Positions 30,891 to 39,458 of a stretch of DNA of 64,000 nucleotides are shown in pieces. The notes under the pieces were generated by a model, which did no database searches, was not told the origin of the DNA, and saw only the letters and a program-made list of their open reading frames with translations. The DNA comes from DATLLN01 sp963797175 (GTDB lineage Bacteria > Actinomycetota > Thermoleophilia > Gaiellales > JAICJC01). Every line of letters begins with the position of its first letter. The first letter of the stretch is position 1. The position numbers were made by a program, and so were the translations under genes. The stretch lies in NCBI GenBank assembly GCA_963797175.1, contig CAWCOL010000007.1, positions 1 through 64,000 of the forward strand, given 5' to 3'.

Positions 30891-31199
30891 ATGTCGACCC
30901 TCATGGAACTGACTGTCGTGCTCGTCGTCTGCCCCGCGTTGCTGGCGGCGTGGCTCGACTCCCGCTACCCGTGGCTGCGCCCGACCGAGATGCGTCGGAT
31001 CGCGATCCACATCGGCCTCGGCGGCCTGCTCGCGTTCGTGCTGCTGAAGCCGATCCTGCTCGCCGTCGGCGCGCTCTTTCACGGCGCAGCCGGCCAGGGC
31101 GCCTCGTTCGCCGTCGCCTGCACGATCATCACCTACGGGCTGATCGTCTCGCTGTGGGCCATGCGCAACATGGCCGACCTGGCGCGCACGAACCGGTAG
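30891..31199 (+). CDS. Small membrane protein of unknown function
   Basis: 102 residues with three hydrophobic helices (about 8-21, 38-62 and 73-93) and a short basic end (RNMADLARTNR). I do not recognise a family. ATG 30891 is preferred to 30879 because GGA lies at a proper distance. It faces folK across about 100 bp and ends one base before the convergent response regulator gene. Confidence 0.6.
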   Translation: MSTLMELTVVLVVCPALLAAWLDSRYPWLRPTEMRRIAIHIGLGGLLAFVLLKPILLAVGALFHGAAGQGASFAVACTIITYGLIVSLWAMRNMADLARTNR

Positions 31200-31200
31200 C

Positions 31201-31863
31201 TCAGCGTGCGGCCGGGGCCGCGCCGACCTCACGGAGGACGGCCGCGGCCTCGGCCCGTGTGCGCGCCCCCAGCTTCTTCAGGATCGCCTTGACGTGCCAG
31301 CGCACGGTCTCGGGCGAGAGGTAGAGCCGCTCCGCGATCTCGGCCGTGGTCGCGCCGGACGCGATCATCTGGAGGATCTCGAGCTGGCGCGGCGTCAGCC
31401 GCCGCCGGGCGCGCGGGGCCGCGATGGCCGAGCGGGCCGGTGTGCGGGCATCGCGCATCAGGTGGCCGACCATCCGCCGCGAGATCGCGGCCTGGCCGTC
31501 GAAGACGCCGCGGATCGCGCGTGAGAGGCCCTCGGCGGGCTGATCCTTGGTCAGGTAGCCGTCCGCGCCGGCGCGGACGGCCGCGAGCATGTCGGCGGGC
31601 TCGGTGGAAACCGTGAGGACGACCAGCTTCGGCCGCTCGCCGTGGCGCTCGCGGATGCGGCGGATCAGATCGACGCCGCTGCCGCCGTCCAGGTAGAGGT
31701 CGACCACCACGCCGTCAGGCGCGTGCTCCGCGACCATGTCCAGGCCCTCGAGCACGGTGCGGGCCGTCGCCACCACCGCCATCCCCCCGCCCTCGAGCAG
31801 CTGGACGAGCCCGCGCATGAAGAGCGGGTGGTCTTCGACGACGACAACGCGAGGCTGGCCCAC
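31201..31863 (-). CDS. NarL/FixJ (LuxR-type) response regulator
   Basis: 220 residues from GTG 31861-31863, which has GGAGG very close upstream. Receiver domain: acidic pair in VVVEDHPLF, phosphoacceptor Asp55 in GVVVDLYLDGG, Thr in LVVLTVSTEP and Lys in YLTKDQPAEG. The output is a LuxR HTH: RRLTPRQLEILQMIASG, TTAEIAERLYLSPETVRWHV. No kinase gene is adjacent; the orphan NarL-type kinase at 39459-41300 is a candidate partner. Confidence 0.92.
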   Translation of the reverse strand: MGQPRVVVVEDHPLFMRGLVQLLEGGGMAVVATARTVLEGLDMVAEHAPDGVVVDLYLDGGSGVDLIRRIRERHGERPKLVVLTVSTEPADMLAAVRAGADGYLTKDQPAEGLSRAIRGVFDGQAAISRRMVGHLMRDARTPARSAIAAPRARRRLTPRQLEILQMIASGATTAEIAERLYLSPETVRWHVKAILKKLGARTRAEAAAVLREVGAAPAAR

Positions 31864-31892
31864 ACCTCCGTTGTACACCCACCCAGCCGGGT

Positions 31893-32210
31893 GGAGAACC
31901 CCCCACCTCACGCGGCGCTTCGCCGTGACCGAGAACCGGTCGCTGGCCCACCGTCACGGACACCCTGCCAACCGGCAGGGACGGAGAACCCCCCTCACCT
32001 CACGCGGCGCTTCACCGTGACCGAGAACCGGTCGCTGGCCCACCGTCACGGACACCCTGCCAACCGCCAGGGACGGAGAACCCCCCTCACCTCACGCGGC
32101 GCTTCACCGTGACCGAGAACCGGTCGCTGGCCCACCGTCACGGACACCCTGCCAACCGGCAGGGACGGAGAACCCCCCTCACCTCACGCGGCGCTTCACC
32201 GTGACCGAGA
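31893..32210. repeat. 92-bp tandem repeat carrying copies of the folB 3' end
   Basis: Units begin with GGAGAAC at 31893, 31983, 32075 and 32167, so the period is 92 bp (the first unit lacks two bases, TC). The fourth, partial unit is the true 3' end of folB; the sequence diverges after 32210. Every unit therefore repeats the last ~10 codons of folB (VTVKRRVR and stop on the minus strand). Each full unit also carries a hairpin CCCTGCC-AACC-GGCAGGG and a wider CCGTGAC/GTCACGG inverted repeat; the second unit has one changed hairpin base (GCCAGG). The gap 31864-32178 holds nothing else. Confidence 0.92.
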
Positions 32211-32544
32211 CGTCGGCGAAGGGATGCGGGATCGGCGCCAGCGGTTTGTGCACGGTCACGCGCACCGCCGCCAGCGGGAACGTGGCCAGCAGATCGTCCG
32301 CCACCAGCGCCGCCAGCCGCTCCAGCAGCCGGTACGGGCCGCCCTGCGCGAGCTCGACCACGCGCCCGGCGACGGCCCCGTAGTCAACGGCGTCCGCGAG
32401 CTCGTCGGTGCGCTCGGCGCCGGTCGAGGCCGGCTCCAGCTCGATGTCGAACAGGAAGGGCTGGCCGTCGCGCCGCTCGTGCTCGTGCACCCCGTGGTGG
32501 GCGAACACCTCGAGCCCCTCGATGCGCACGATCAGCGGCGTCAT
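32179..32544 (-). CDS. folB: Dihydroneopterin aldolase
   Basis: 121 residues. It converts dihydroneopterin to the FolK substrate. Typical segments: IVRIEGLEVFAHHGVHEHER at the start, FLFDIELEP, VDYGAVAGRVVELA, LLERLAALVADDLL and VRVTVHKPLAPIPHPFADVSVTVKR. ATG 32542-32544 overlaps the folP stop (ATGA). Its last codons lie in the final, partial unit of the 92-bp tandem repeat, which appears to have grown outward from this gene end. Confidence 0.92.
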   Translation of the reverse strand: MTPLIVRIEGLEVFAHHGVHEHERRDGQPFLFDIELEPASTGAERTDELADAVDYGAVAGRVVELAQGGPYRLLERLAALVADDLLATFPLAAVRVTVHKPLAPIPHPFADVSVTVKRRVR

Positions 32545-33362
32545 CGGTCCTCCTCGATCGCGGCGGCGACGCGCAGCGCGTCCCGGTTCGGTCGCACGTC
32601 GTGGACGCGGAAGATCCACGCGCCCCGCTCCAGCGCCAGCACGTTGGCGGCAATCGTGCCCGGCAGCCGCTCGTCCGTGTCGGCCCCCGTCACCGCCGCC
32701 AGGAACCGCTTGCGGGAGACGCCGACCAGGATGGGCAGGCCGAGTACGCAGAGCGCGTCCAGCTCGCGCAGCAGCCGCAGGTTGTGCTCGACGGTCTTGC
32801 CGAATCCGATGCCGGGATCGACGCAGATCCGCTCCCGCTCGATGCCCGCGGCGACGGCCGCCTCGACCCGCTCCGCCAGGAACTCGACCACCTCGGCGAC
32901 GACGTCCTCGTAGCGGGGATCGTCCTGCATCGTCCGCGGCCGGCCCTGCATGTGCATCAGGCAGAGGTCGGCGCCCGACCCGGCGACCACGCCGGCCAGC
33001 TCCGGATCGCCGCGCAGGGCGGTGATGTCGTTGACCATGCGGGCGCCGGCGGCCAGCGCCTCGCGGGCCACGACCGCCTTGGCGGTGTCCACCGAGACCG
33101 GGACGTCCGCGGTGGCCGCCAGCCGCTCGATCACGGGCAGCACGCGGCGCAGCTCCTCGTCGGCCGGCACCGGCTCGGCGCCGGGCCGGGTGGACTCGCC
33201 GCCCACGTCCAGCAGGTCGGCGCCCTCGGCGACCAGCCGCAGCCCCTGCTCGACCGCCGCGCCGCTCTCCAGGAACCGCCCACCGTCGGAGAACGAGTCC
33301 GGCGTGACGTTGACGACGCCCATCAGGGCAGGCCGCGGGAGGCCTCGCACGAGGCCGTTCAT
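32541..33362 (-). CDS. folP: Dihydropteroate synthase
   Basis: 273 residues. It joins the pterin pyrophosphate to p-aminobenzoate and is the target of sulfonamides. Motifs: MGVVNVTPDSFSDGG, DLLDVGGESTRPGAEPV, VPVSVDTAKA, MVNDITAL, LCLMHMQG, CVDPGIGFGKTVEHN and LVGVSRKRFL. ATG 33360-33362 overlaps the CPBP stop by 4 bp, and the stop overlaps folB, so CPBP-folP-folB form one transcript. Confidence 0.94.
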   Translation of the reverse strand: MNGLVRGLPRPALMGVVNVTPDSFSDGGRFLESGAAVEQGLRLVAEGADLLDVGGESTRPGAEPVPADEELRRVLPVIERLAATADVPVSVDTAKAVVAREALAAGARMVNDITALRGDPELAGVVAGSGADLCLMHMQGRPRTMQDDPRYEDVVAEVVEFLAERVEAAVAAGIERERICVDPGIGFGKTVEHNLRLLRELDALCVLGLPILVGVSRKRFLAAVTGADTDERLPGTIAANVLALERGAWIFRVHDVRPNRDALRVAAAIEEDR

Positions 33363-34117
33363 GCCGGGCCCAGCCTGTGCACCGCCAGCACGATCGTGGC
33401 AGCCAGCAGCCCCAGCGCCCCCGCCGTCCACCACCCCGCGCCGGTCGAGCCGGCGGCGATCGCGTTCCAGCTGCCGTGCAGGCCGACACCGGGAAGGATC
33501 GACCCGGTGCGCCGGCGCAGCCACGCCAGCACGATGCCGACGCCGGTGAAGATGACCAGCACCCCGGGGGTGAGGTGCAGCGACGCCCAGACCAGGGCCG
33601 AGATGCAGGCGGCCGGCCAGTGACCCAGCCGGCCGGCCAGGCCGGAGTAGAGGAAGCCGCGCATCGACAGCTCCTCCGTCCACGGCGCGGCCACGACGGT
33701 GAGGAAGGCGACCAGCAGCTTGAACCCCTGCGAGCGGGTATCGCTGTCGATCTCCGTGGTACCGGTCAGCCCCAGAACCTGTGTGATCACGCCGGTGACG
33801 ATGACGACGCCGACCGTGATCGGCACGAACAGCAGCACCGACGAGACCGTGCGCCGCGACCGCCGCAGCCCCAGCGCCGCCCAGGCCGGCTGGGCCCGCC
33901 CCCGGAAGGCGAGCCACCCGCACGCCCACATCGTCGCCAGCGTCAGTGCGCCCACCGTCGCCGAGGTGGCGGCGCCGCCGGCGATGCGGCCGGCGCCGGC
34001 CGGGACGACCTGCCAGACGAGGAAACCGATGCCGCTGGCGACGAACGAGCCGAGCATGAGCAGCGCCGCCGCGGCGACGCCGCGGCGCCACTCAACCGGC
34101 TCCGGCTGCACGATCAC
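33359..34117 (-). CDS. CPBP-family intramembrane metalloprotease
   Basis: 252 residues with about seven membrane helices. The Abi/CPBP motifs are present: APWTEELSMRGFLYSGL (Glu-Glu-x-x-x-Arg), ALVWASLHLTPG with a His, and GVGLHGSWNA with a third metal-site His. Such proteases process CAAX-type or other membrane proteins; the target is unknown. GTG 34115-34117 is six bases after a TAGACT box (leaderless). First gene of the folate run. Confidence 0.88.
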   Translation of the reverse strand: MIVQPEPVEWRRGVAAAALLMLGSFVASGIGFLVWQVVPAGAGRIAGGAATSATVGALTLATMWACGWLAFRGRAQPAWAALGLRRSRRTVSSVLLFVPITVGVVIVTGVITQVLGLTGTTEIDSDTRSQGFKLLVAFLTVVAAPWTEELSMRGFLYSGLAGRLGHWPAACISALVWASLHLTPGVLVIFTGVGIVLAWLRRRTGSILPGVGLHGSWNAIAAGSTGAGWWTAGALGLLAATIVLAVHRLGPA

Positions 34118-34156
34118 GCCCCGAGTCTAGAGCGGGTTCTGCTACATTCGCCGCCC

Positions 34157-35599
34157 ATGTTCGAGCCCGGCACGAGCGTCGAGGTGCTGTCGCAGGAGCA
34201 GCTCGACGAGATCCACGATCACGCCATGCGGATCCTGGAGGAGATCGGCACCGACGTCCGTGAGCCGCGTGCCCTGGCGCTGCTGCGCTCGCTCGGCCAG
34301 GACGTCGACGGCGAGCGCGTGCGCTGGGACCGCGAGTTCATTCGCGAGATGGTGGCCGGGGCGCCGTCCTCGTTCGTCCTGCGCCCCCGCAACCCCGCGC
34401 GCGAGGTGACGATCGGCGGGGGTTCGCTGGTGCTCGCGCCGGTCGGCGGCTCGCCCTTCGCCCACGACCGCGAGCGCGGGCGCCGCGACGGGACGATCGC
34501 CGACCACGTCGAGCTGGTGAAGATGGCCCATGCGACCGACCTGATCGGCTGCCAGCAGGGCGGCACGGTCGAGGCCACCGACCTGTCCGAGCACACGCGC
34601 CACATGGACATGGACTACTCGATCCTGCGCTGGTCGGACAAGCCGCACGTCTGCTACGGCACGTCCGGCCCCAAGGCGCGCGACGCCGTCGCGATGGCCG
34701 CCATCGCCTGCGGCGGCCGCGAGGCGATCGAGCGGACGCCCGCCGTGATGGGCGTGGTCAACCCCAACAGCCCGCTGGTGTGGGACTCGCTGATGGTCGA
34801 GGCGCTGACCGAGTGGGCCGAGGCCAACCAGCCGGTGATCGTCACGCCCTTCCTGATGGCCGGGGCGACCGCACCGGTCAGCGTCGCGGCCGGGCTGGCC
34901 CTCCAGATCGCCGAGGCGCTGTCCGGGGTCGCCCTGATCCAGGCGATCCGGCCGGGCGCGCCCTGCCTGTTCGGCTCGTTCTTCACCGCCGTGGACATGC
35001 GCAGCGGCGCTCCCGCTCTGGGCACCCCCGAGTCGGTGGTGGGGACGCTCGCCGGCGGCCAGATCGCCCGCCGCTACGGCCTGCCCTACCGCGGCGGTGG
35101 CGGCCTCTGCTCCGGCATCGCGATGGACGCGCAGGCGTCGGCCGAGACGCTGATGACGCTGTGGGCGACGTTCATGGCCGGATCGGACTTCGTCCTGCAC
35201 GCCTGCGGCTGGCTGGAGGGCGGGCTGGTCGCCTCGTACGAGAAGTTCGCGTTCGACCTCGAGATCCTGCGCATGTTCCGGATCCTGGGCGGCGGCATCG
35301 ACGTCGGCGAGGAGACGCTGGCGATGGAGACGCTGCGCACCGAGGGCCCTGGCGGCATGTTCCTGGCCAGCGACCACACGCTGCAGCACTTCAAGGAGTG
35401 GTCGTTCATGAGCCCGCTGTTCCGCGCCCAGTCGTTCGTCACGTGGCAGAAGCAGGGCGCGCCGGAGGCGGACGAGCTGTCCACCCTGGAGTGGAAACGG
35501 CTGCTGGAGCGCTGGGAGGACCCGGGCATCGACCCCGCGGTCGACGAGGAACTCCAGGAGTACATGGCCCGCCGCCGGGGCGAGGCGGACCCGGCCTGA
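34157..35599 (+). CDS. MttB-superfamily (non-pyrrolysine) methyltransferase
   Basis: 480 residues; no in-frame amber codon, so this is the non-pyrrolysine branch of trimethylamine methyltransferase MttB. Known members of this branch demethylate quaternary amines (for example glycine betaine) and pass the methyl to a corrinoid protein. Seen here: the N-terminal LSQEQLDEIHDHAMRILEEIG, DLIGCQQGGTVEATD, GVVNPNSPLVWD, and PYRGGGGLCSGIAMDAQAS near the barrel end. No corrinoid protein or its activator lies in the window. The stop overlaps the start of the TMADH-like gene (TGATG), so both are made together. Confidence 0.85.
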   Translation: MFEPGTSVEVLSQEQLDEIHDHAMRILEEIGTDVREPRALALLRSLGQDVDGERVRWDREFIREMVAGAPSSFVLRPRNPAREVTIGGGSLVLAPVGGSPFAHDRERGRRDGTIADHVELVKMAHATDLIGCQQGGTVEATDLSEHTRHMDMDYSILRWSDKPHVCYGTSGPKARDAVAMAAIACGGREAIERTPAVMGVVNPNSPLVWDSLMVEALTEWAEANQPVIVTPFLMAGATAPVSVAAGLALQIAEALSGVALIQAIRPGAPCLFGSFFTAVDMRSGAPALGTPESVVGTLAGGQIARRYGLPYRGGGGLCSGIAMDAQASAETLMTLWATFMAGSDFVLHACGWLEGGLVASYEKFAFDLEILRMFRILGGGIDVGEETLAMETLRTEGPGGMFLASDHTLQHFKEWSFMSPLFRAQSFVTWQKQGAPEADELSTLEWKRLLERWEDPGIDPAVDEELQEYMARRRGEADPA

Positions 35600-37719
35600 T
35601 GCCGCGCGAGGCGCGCCACGACATCCTGTTCGAGCCGGTGCGGATCGGCCCCAAGACGCTGCGCAACCGCTTCTACCAGGTGCCCCACTGCACCGGCTTC
35701 GGCGTCGAGAAGCCCTGGACGCAGGCGGCGTTTCGCGGGATGAAGGCCGAGGGCGGGTGGGCGGCCGTCTGCACCGAGTACTGCTCGATCAGCGACGACA
35801 GCGACGAGTCGCCCTACGTCTCCGCCCGGCTGTGGGACGACGAGGACATGCGGGCGCTGCGGCTGATGACGGACGAGGCGCACCGGCACGGCTCGCTGGC
35901 CGGTGTCGAGCTGTGGCACGGCGGCGTCTACGCCGAGAGCCGCGAGGCACGGCTGCCCCAGCTCGCGCCCTCCCAGATCGGCAGCGACATGGACAGCATC
36001 GTCGTGCCCAAGGCGATGGACCTGGCCGACATCCGCCGCGCGCAGCGGCAGTGGGTGGAGGCGGCGCTCCGCGCACGTGAGGCCGGCTTCGACATCATCT
36101 ACGTGTACGGCTCGCACACGTACCTGCCCAGCCAGTTCCTCTCCCCGATCTACAACCGCCGCACCGACGCCTACGGCGGCTCGTTCGAGAACCGCGCGCG
36201 GTTCTGGCTGGAGGCGATCGAGCTGGTCAAGCAGGCGGTCGGCGACGACTGCGCGATCGCCGTGCGGATCGCCGCGGACACGCTCGAACTGTCCGGCGTG
36301 CCGATCGACGACGGCCTGGCGTTCATCCGCGCCGCCGACCACATGGTCGACCTGTGGGACGTCGTCATCGGCTCGATGTGGGGCGCCGGCCGGCTCGACT
36401 CGGGCCCGTCGCGCTTCTTCGACCAGGGCTACCAGCTCGAGTGGTCGGGCCGCGCCCGCGAGGCGACCGAGAAGCCGATCGTCGTCGTCGGCCGCTTCAC
36501 CGACCCGGACACGATGGCAGGCATCGTGCGGGGCGGCACGGTCGACCTGATCGGCGCCGCCCGCCCCTCCATCTCCGACCCGTTCCTGCCGGTCAAGATC
36601 GAGGAGGGCCGCTACGACGAGATCCGCGAGTGCATCGGCTGCAACGCCTGCTACTCGCGCTCGATCTGGGGCCGCCACCTGGGCTGCACGCAGAACGCGA
36701 CGGCGGGTGAGGAGTACCGGCGGGGCTGGCACCCGGAGCGCTTCACGCGGGCGGCCAACGGCGACCGCGGCGTGCTGGTCGTCGGCGCCGGCCCGGCCGG
36801 GATGGAGTGCGCGACCGTGCTGGGCAAGCGCGGGATGGAGCTGGTGCATCTGGTGGACGCCGACGAGGACATCGGCGGGTGCATGCGCTGGATCACCCGC
36901 ATGCCCGGGCTGGGCGGCTGGGGCCACGTGATCGACTACCGGCGCGTGCAGCTCGACCGGCTGGAGAACGTCTCGCTGGGCATGGGCTCTCGCCTCAGCG
37001 CCGAGGACGTGCTCGGCTACGGGGCGCAGATCGTGATCGTCGCGACCGGCGCACACTGGTGCGGCGACGGCATGAGCGGCGTCACCCGGGCGCCGATCCC
37101 CGGCGCTGACGCCTCGCTGCCCCACGTGCTGACGCCGGAGCAGGTGATGGTCGAGGGCAAGCGGCCGCCCGGCAGGCGGGTCGCGGTGGTGGACTACGAG
37201 GGCTACTTCACGGCGACCGCGCTGGCGGAGCAGCTCCACCGGGACGGCCACGAGGTCGCCTTCGTCACGTGCCACGAGGCGGTCGCGCCCTACGCCGACC
37301 AGACGCTCGAGGCGCGTCCGGTGCGCCAGCGCCTGTTCGACCTCGGCATCGCCGTCCATCGCGCGGTCGTGGTGACGGCGATCGCGGCCGGCGGCATCGA
37401 GTTGGAGGGCGACTTCGGCGCCCGCTCCTCGCTCGAGACGGACGGCGTCGTGCTCGTCACCCAGCGCCGCTCCGACGACGCCCTCCACGCGGCGCTGACA
37501 GCCGATCCTGCGGCACTCGAGCGCGAGGGCATCGAGGCCGTCTACCGGATCGGCGACTGTGTGGCCCCGCGGCTGATTGCGGACGCGATCTTCGACGGCC
37601 ACCGCCTCGCGCGCGAGATCGACGCGCCCGATCCGGCCCATCCGCTGCCGTATCTGCGCGAGCGGCCGCTGGTGAACGGATCCCCCCCTTCCGGGAGTTC
37701 GATTACCGCAAAGCGGTGA
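35599..37719 (+). CDS. Trimethylamine-dehydrogenase-like iron-sulfur flavoprotein
   Basis: 706 residues, close to bacterial trimethylamine/dimethylamine dehydrogenase. Cys31 in RFYQVPHCTGFG matches the cysteine that binds FMN covalently; Tyr61 in AVCTEYCSI matches an aromatic-bowl residue; YVYGSHTYLP supplies the catalytic Tyr/His. The [4Fe-4S] cluster ligands are in CIGCNACYS and GCTQN. A Rossmann domain (VLVVGAGPAGMECATVLG) and ADP-like domain follow. The Trp after the third cluster Cys in TMADH (SRW) is replaced (SRS, with a Trp two residues later), so the substrate may differ. Probably demethylates a tertiary or secondary amine produced by its coupled partner. Confidence 0.87.
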   Translation: MPREARHDILFEPVRIGPKTLRNRFYQVPHCTGFGVEKPWTQAAFRGMKAEGGWAAVCTEYCSISDDSDESPYVSARLWDDEDMRALRLMTDEAHRHGSLAGVELWHGGVYAESREARLPQLAPSQIGSDMDSIVVPKAMDLADIRRAQRQWVEAALRAREAGFDIIYVYGSHTYLPSQFLSPIYNRRTDAYGGSFENRARFWLEAIELVKQAVGDDCAIAVRIAADTLELSGVPIDDGLAFIRAADHMVDLWDVVIGSMWGAGRLDSGPSRFFDQGYQLEWSGRAREATEKPIVVVGRFTDPDTMAGIVRGGTVDLIGAARPSISDPFLPVKIEEGRYDEIRECIGCNACYSRSIWGRHLGCTQNATAGEEYRRGWHPERFTRAANGDRGVLVVGAGPAGMECATVLGKRGMELVHLVDADEDIGGCMRWITRMPGLGGWGHVIDYRRVQLDRLENVSLGMGSRLSAEDVLGYGAQIVIVATGAHWCGDGMSGVTRAPIPGADASLPHVLTPEQVMVEGKRPPGRRVAVVDYEGYFTATALAEQLHRDGHEVAFVTCHEAVAPYADQTLEARPVRQRLFDLGIAVHRAVVVTAIAAGGIELEGDFGARSSLETDGVVLVTQRRSDDALHAALTADPAALEREGIEAVYRIGDCVAPRLIADAIFDGHRLAREIDAPDPAHPLPYLRERPLVNGSPPSGSSITAKR

Positions 37720-37822
37720 GGCCGGAGCAACCGCCGATGGGGCAGATTCCGGACGCAACGCGGAAACGGAACGGACTGCATGGGGTCGGCCGTTCCCCCC
37801 GCACGGGGTCCAGGAGGACACG

Positions 37823-39436
37823 GTGAGCGGAACCGGGCACAGTCATCGACGCACCAGGGTGATCGCACTGGTCGCGGCGGCGCTGCTCGCGGCAGTGGTG
37901 AGCACCGGGCGGGCCGACGCATCGGCCACGCCCACGGCCACCCTGTCCGACGGCCTGTACGACAACGCGGTCGCGAATCCTCAGTCCATGTTCCGTGTCG
38001 TGGTGCAGGCGGCGACCGGCTACAGCGGGGGCGACGTCGCCGGCGCCGTGAACGATGCGATCGACACCGCGCCCGACGACGGCGGCGCGATCATCGACCG
38101 CTTCGCGGTGATCCCCGGCCTGACGGCCAGCGTCTCCGGCGAGCAGCTGGTCGCGCTCGCGTCCGACCCTGCGGTCGAAGTGATCAGCAGCGACACCAAG
38201 GTCGTGCTGACCGGGTCGTCCGCGGGCGGCTACAGCAACGACCAGCAGTGGCCGGCCGTGACCGGGGCGACCAAGGCCTGGACGTCCAACGCCCACCAGC
38301 CGACGATCGCGATCGTGGACTCCGGCATCCAGCCGGGCCGCGACGACTTCGCCGGCCACCTGATCGACTCGGTCAACCTGGCCACCGGCACCACCCCGAA
38401 CTCCCCGGGCGACGGGTTCGGCCACGGCACCTTCGTGGCGTCGCTGGCCGCCGGGGCGGCCGACGGCCACGCCGGGTTCGACCCGAAGGCGCCGATCGTC
38501 TCGCTGGACGTGATGGACGACAACGGCATGGCCCGCACCTCCGACGTGATCGCGGCCGCGGACTGGATCTACCGCAACCGCGACGCGGACAACATCCGGG
38601 TCGCCAACTTCTCGCTGACCGGCTCGGTGGAGAGCAGCTTCCTGTACGACCCGCTCGACCGCGCCGTCGAGGCGCTCTGGTTCCACGGCATCGTCGTGGT
38701 GGCCGCCGCCGGCAACTACGCGACCGACGGCGCGGAGTCCGGCGTGCTCTACGCGCCCGGCAACGACCCGTTCGTGATCACCGTGGGCGCGAACGACACC
38801 GTCAACACGGTCAGCACCAACGACGACGCCGCCGCGCCCTGGTCGAGCTGGGGCCACACCGCCGACGGCTTCGAGAAGCCCGAGCTGTGCGCGCCCGGCC
38901 GCTACATGAACGGCGCCGTGCCCACCGACTCGACGATGGCGACGGAGCATCCCGAGCGGCTGCTGCTGACCGACCCCAACTACATGTGGATGAGCGGCAC
39001 CTCGTTCGCCGCGCCGATCGTGTCCGGCTCGGCGGCCTTCCTGCTCGGGCGGCACCCCAACTGGTCGCCCGACCAGGTCAAGGGCGCGCTGATGCTGGCC
39101 GCGAAGCGCGGCGACGACCCGAACTCGATGGCCTGCGGCGCGGGCGAGGTCAAGGCGGCGGCGTCCGCGGCCCTCACCGGCCCGCCCAACCCCAACGCCG
39201 GCCTCGACCAGTTCATCATCAACGACACGCAGACGGGCCTGCCGCTGTTCGACGACCAGACCTGGATCGGCACCGCGTCCTCAGACGCGGCGTGGGACTC
39301 GGCGGCGTGGGACTCGGCCGCCTGGGACTCCGCATCGTGGGACTCGGCCGCCTGGGACTCCGCATCGTGGGACTCGGCGGCATGGGACTCGGCGTCCTGG
39401 GATCGGGCACGAACGCGGATGACAGCCTGCCGCTGA
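37823..39436 (+). CDS. Secreted S8 (subtilisin) peptidase with C-terminal WDSA repeats, probable late frameshift
   Basis: 537 residues as read. Signal peptide (VIALVAAALLAAVVSTGRADA), a propeptide-like region to ~135, then the catalytic domain: Asp166 in AIVDSGI, His201 in GFGHGTFVAS, oxyanion Asn in AAAGNYA and Ser394 in MSGTSFAAP. Residues 488-527 are eight copies of a five-residue (A/S)WDSA unit. After codon 527 the frame seems to slip: adding one base near 39403 would continue as SGTNADDSLPLTSDLTWVP and stop at 39460-39462, overlapping the kinase start as GTGA. As it stands the protein ends RARTRMTACR. Confidence 0.88.
   Translation: MSGTGHSHRRTRVIALVAAALLAAVVSTGRADASATPTATLSDGLYDNAVANPQSMFRVVVQAATGYSGGDVAGAVNDAIDTAPDDGGAIIDRFAVIPGLTASVSGEQLVALASDPAVEVISSDTKVVLTGSSAGGYSNDQQWPAVTGATKAWTSNAHQPTIAIVDSGIQPGRDDFAGHLIDSVNLATGTTPNSPGDGFGHGTFVASLAAGAADGHAGFDPKAPIVSLDVMDDNGMARTSDVIAAADWIYRNRDADNIRVANFSLTGSVESSFLYDPLDRAVEALWFHGIVVVAAAGNYATDGAESGVLYAPGNDPFVITVGANDTVNTVSTNDDAAAPWSSWGHTADGFEKPELCAPGRYMNGAVPTDSTMATEHPERLLLTDPNYMWMSGTSFAAPIVSGSAAFLLGRHPNWSPDQVKGALMLAAKRGDDPNSMACGAGEVKAAASAALTGPPNPNAGLDQFIINDTQTGLPLFDDQTWIGTASSDAAWDSAAWDSAAWDSASWDSAAWDSASWDSAAWDSASWDRARTRMTACR
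39285..39403 (+). repeat. 15-bp coding repeat (WDSA pentapeptides)
   Basis: Eight copies of a 15-base unit of the type GCGTGGGACTCGGC, with first residue alternating Ala or Ser. It encodes the C-terminal low-complexity part of the subtilase. Such repeats are prone to slippage, which fits the suspected frameshift at its right end. Confidence 0.85.
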
Positions 39437-39458
39437 CCTCCGACCTGACCTGGGTGCC

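Noticed and set aside
31893..32210. Repeat array as a possible CRISPR
   Set aside because: Units abut at 92-bp spacing with no unique spacers, and they are copies of the folB end. No cas genes are nearby.
34157..35599. Possible pyrrolysine codon in the MttB-like gene
   Set aside because: The frame is 480 codons with no internal TAG, so it is of the non-pyrrolysine type.
35086..37821. A 911-codon open frame on the minus strand
   Set aside because: It is antisense to the TMADH-like gene and its 5' neighbour; the plus-strand protein has clear cofactor motifs and the minus-strand one has none.
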